Source: Pomphorhynchus laevis
Taxonomy: Eukaryota > Acanthocephala > Palaeacanthocephala > Echinorhynchida > Pomphorhynchidae
NCBI GenBank assembly: GCA_012934845.2
Contig: WNNJ02002804.1
Coordinates: forward strand, 1-64,000
DNA length: 64,000 nucleotides
Direction: 5' to 3'
Shown here: piece after piece, positions 63,906-64,000 of the stretch
Position numbering within the stretch: position 1 is the stretch's first letter
Layout of the letters: every line of letters starts with the position of its first letter
The notes under the pieces: model-generated
What the model saw: only the letters and a program-made list of their open reading frames with translations
What the model was told of the DNA's origin: nothing
Databases searched by the model: none
Position numbers and translations under genes: made by a program

Positions 63906-64000
63906 TTTCCACCTCTTGACTTTGCTTGTTCCTGACTATTTTTTTCAGAAATTTAAATACATTTGATACTATAGTTCTGGGCAAACCAAACAAGTGTGAG

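Overview
This window is animal nuclear DNA from an invertebrate that I cannot place further. Only one host gene is well supported: the first coding exon of a transportin-3/importin-13-type nuclear import receptor at 60380-61414 (+), ending at a clean GTAAGT splice donor. Nearly everything else I can name is a layered graveyard of retroelements, mostly non-LTR (LINE) copies inserted into one another. No RNA gene or CRISPR array was seen, nor any prokaryotic feature.

Layout. 490-1146: Penelope-like element end. 1457-2820 (-): 3' half of a LINE with a restriction-like-endonuclease (REL) type C-terminus, split by a 5'-truncated 'family A' LINE. 3458-4912: a REL-type LINE end and a fold-back repeat, inside old direct repeats. 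5478-8596 (+): a LINE ('F', cousin of A) with ORF1 and ORF2. 8733-10690: Ty3/gypsy-like fossil pieces. 10690-14742: LINE end (-), RTE-like LINE (+), REL-type fragment, second RTE-like end. 14697-18374 (-): Ty3/gypsy-like fossil with very short terminal repeats. 18512-21295: two family A copies. 21296-25310 (-): LINE 'D', head to head with LINE 'E' (+). 25911-26398: 249-bp tandem duplication. 26580-28000 (+): ORF1 of LINE 'B1'. 28070-34230: gag fossil, LINE 'G2', shattered family A copies and LINE 'H'. 34235-41040 (+): LINE 'B2', interrupted by the best family A copy (34973-39342, -). 41086-44580 (-): older A-like LINE with a doubled 5' end. 44787-47179 (-): third Ty3/gypsy-like fossil. 47173-49027 (+): family A copy with two perfect hairpins. 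50078-52115 (+): LINE 'G1'. 52720-59470 (+): REL-type LINE split by a family A copy. 60380-62770: host exon, then an intron holding LINE debris. 63240-63905 (-): decayed Tc1/mariner-type transposase.

How the parts relate. Three family A insertions can be removed on paper at matched target duplications (AACATCT, TCAGTA, AACAGCTGT), and each time the reading frame of the interrupted LINE runs on. This gives a relative order: family A is younger than the REL and B-type LINEs. Lines A, B, D, E and F share an ORF1 that opens with a short basic stretch and a compact Cys cluster around a Trp-Thr pair, closing in a C-G-F-C-like motif. A, B, D and E also share a leader motif (GTTTGAGAGAT... then ...AACATACAA) beside 10-14-bp minisatellites. 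This looks like one large CR1/Jockey-like LINE lineage with a common 5' control region.

Most unusual signals: at least five perfect inverted repeats with 14-29-bp arms and 3-4-nt loops, several sitting exactly where LINE copies break, and the shared leader plus ORF1 zinc cluster. The hairpins could be a real fold-back mutational process or an amplification/assembly artefact.
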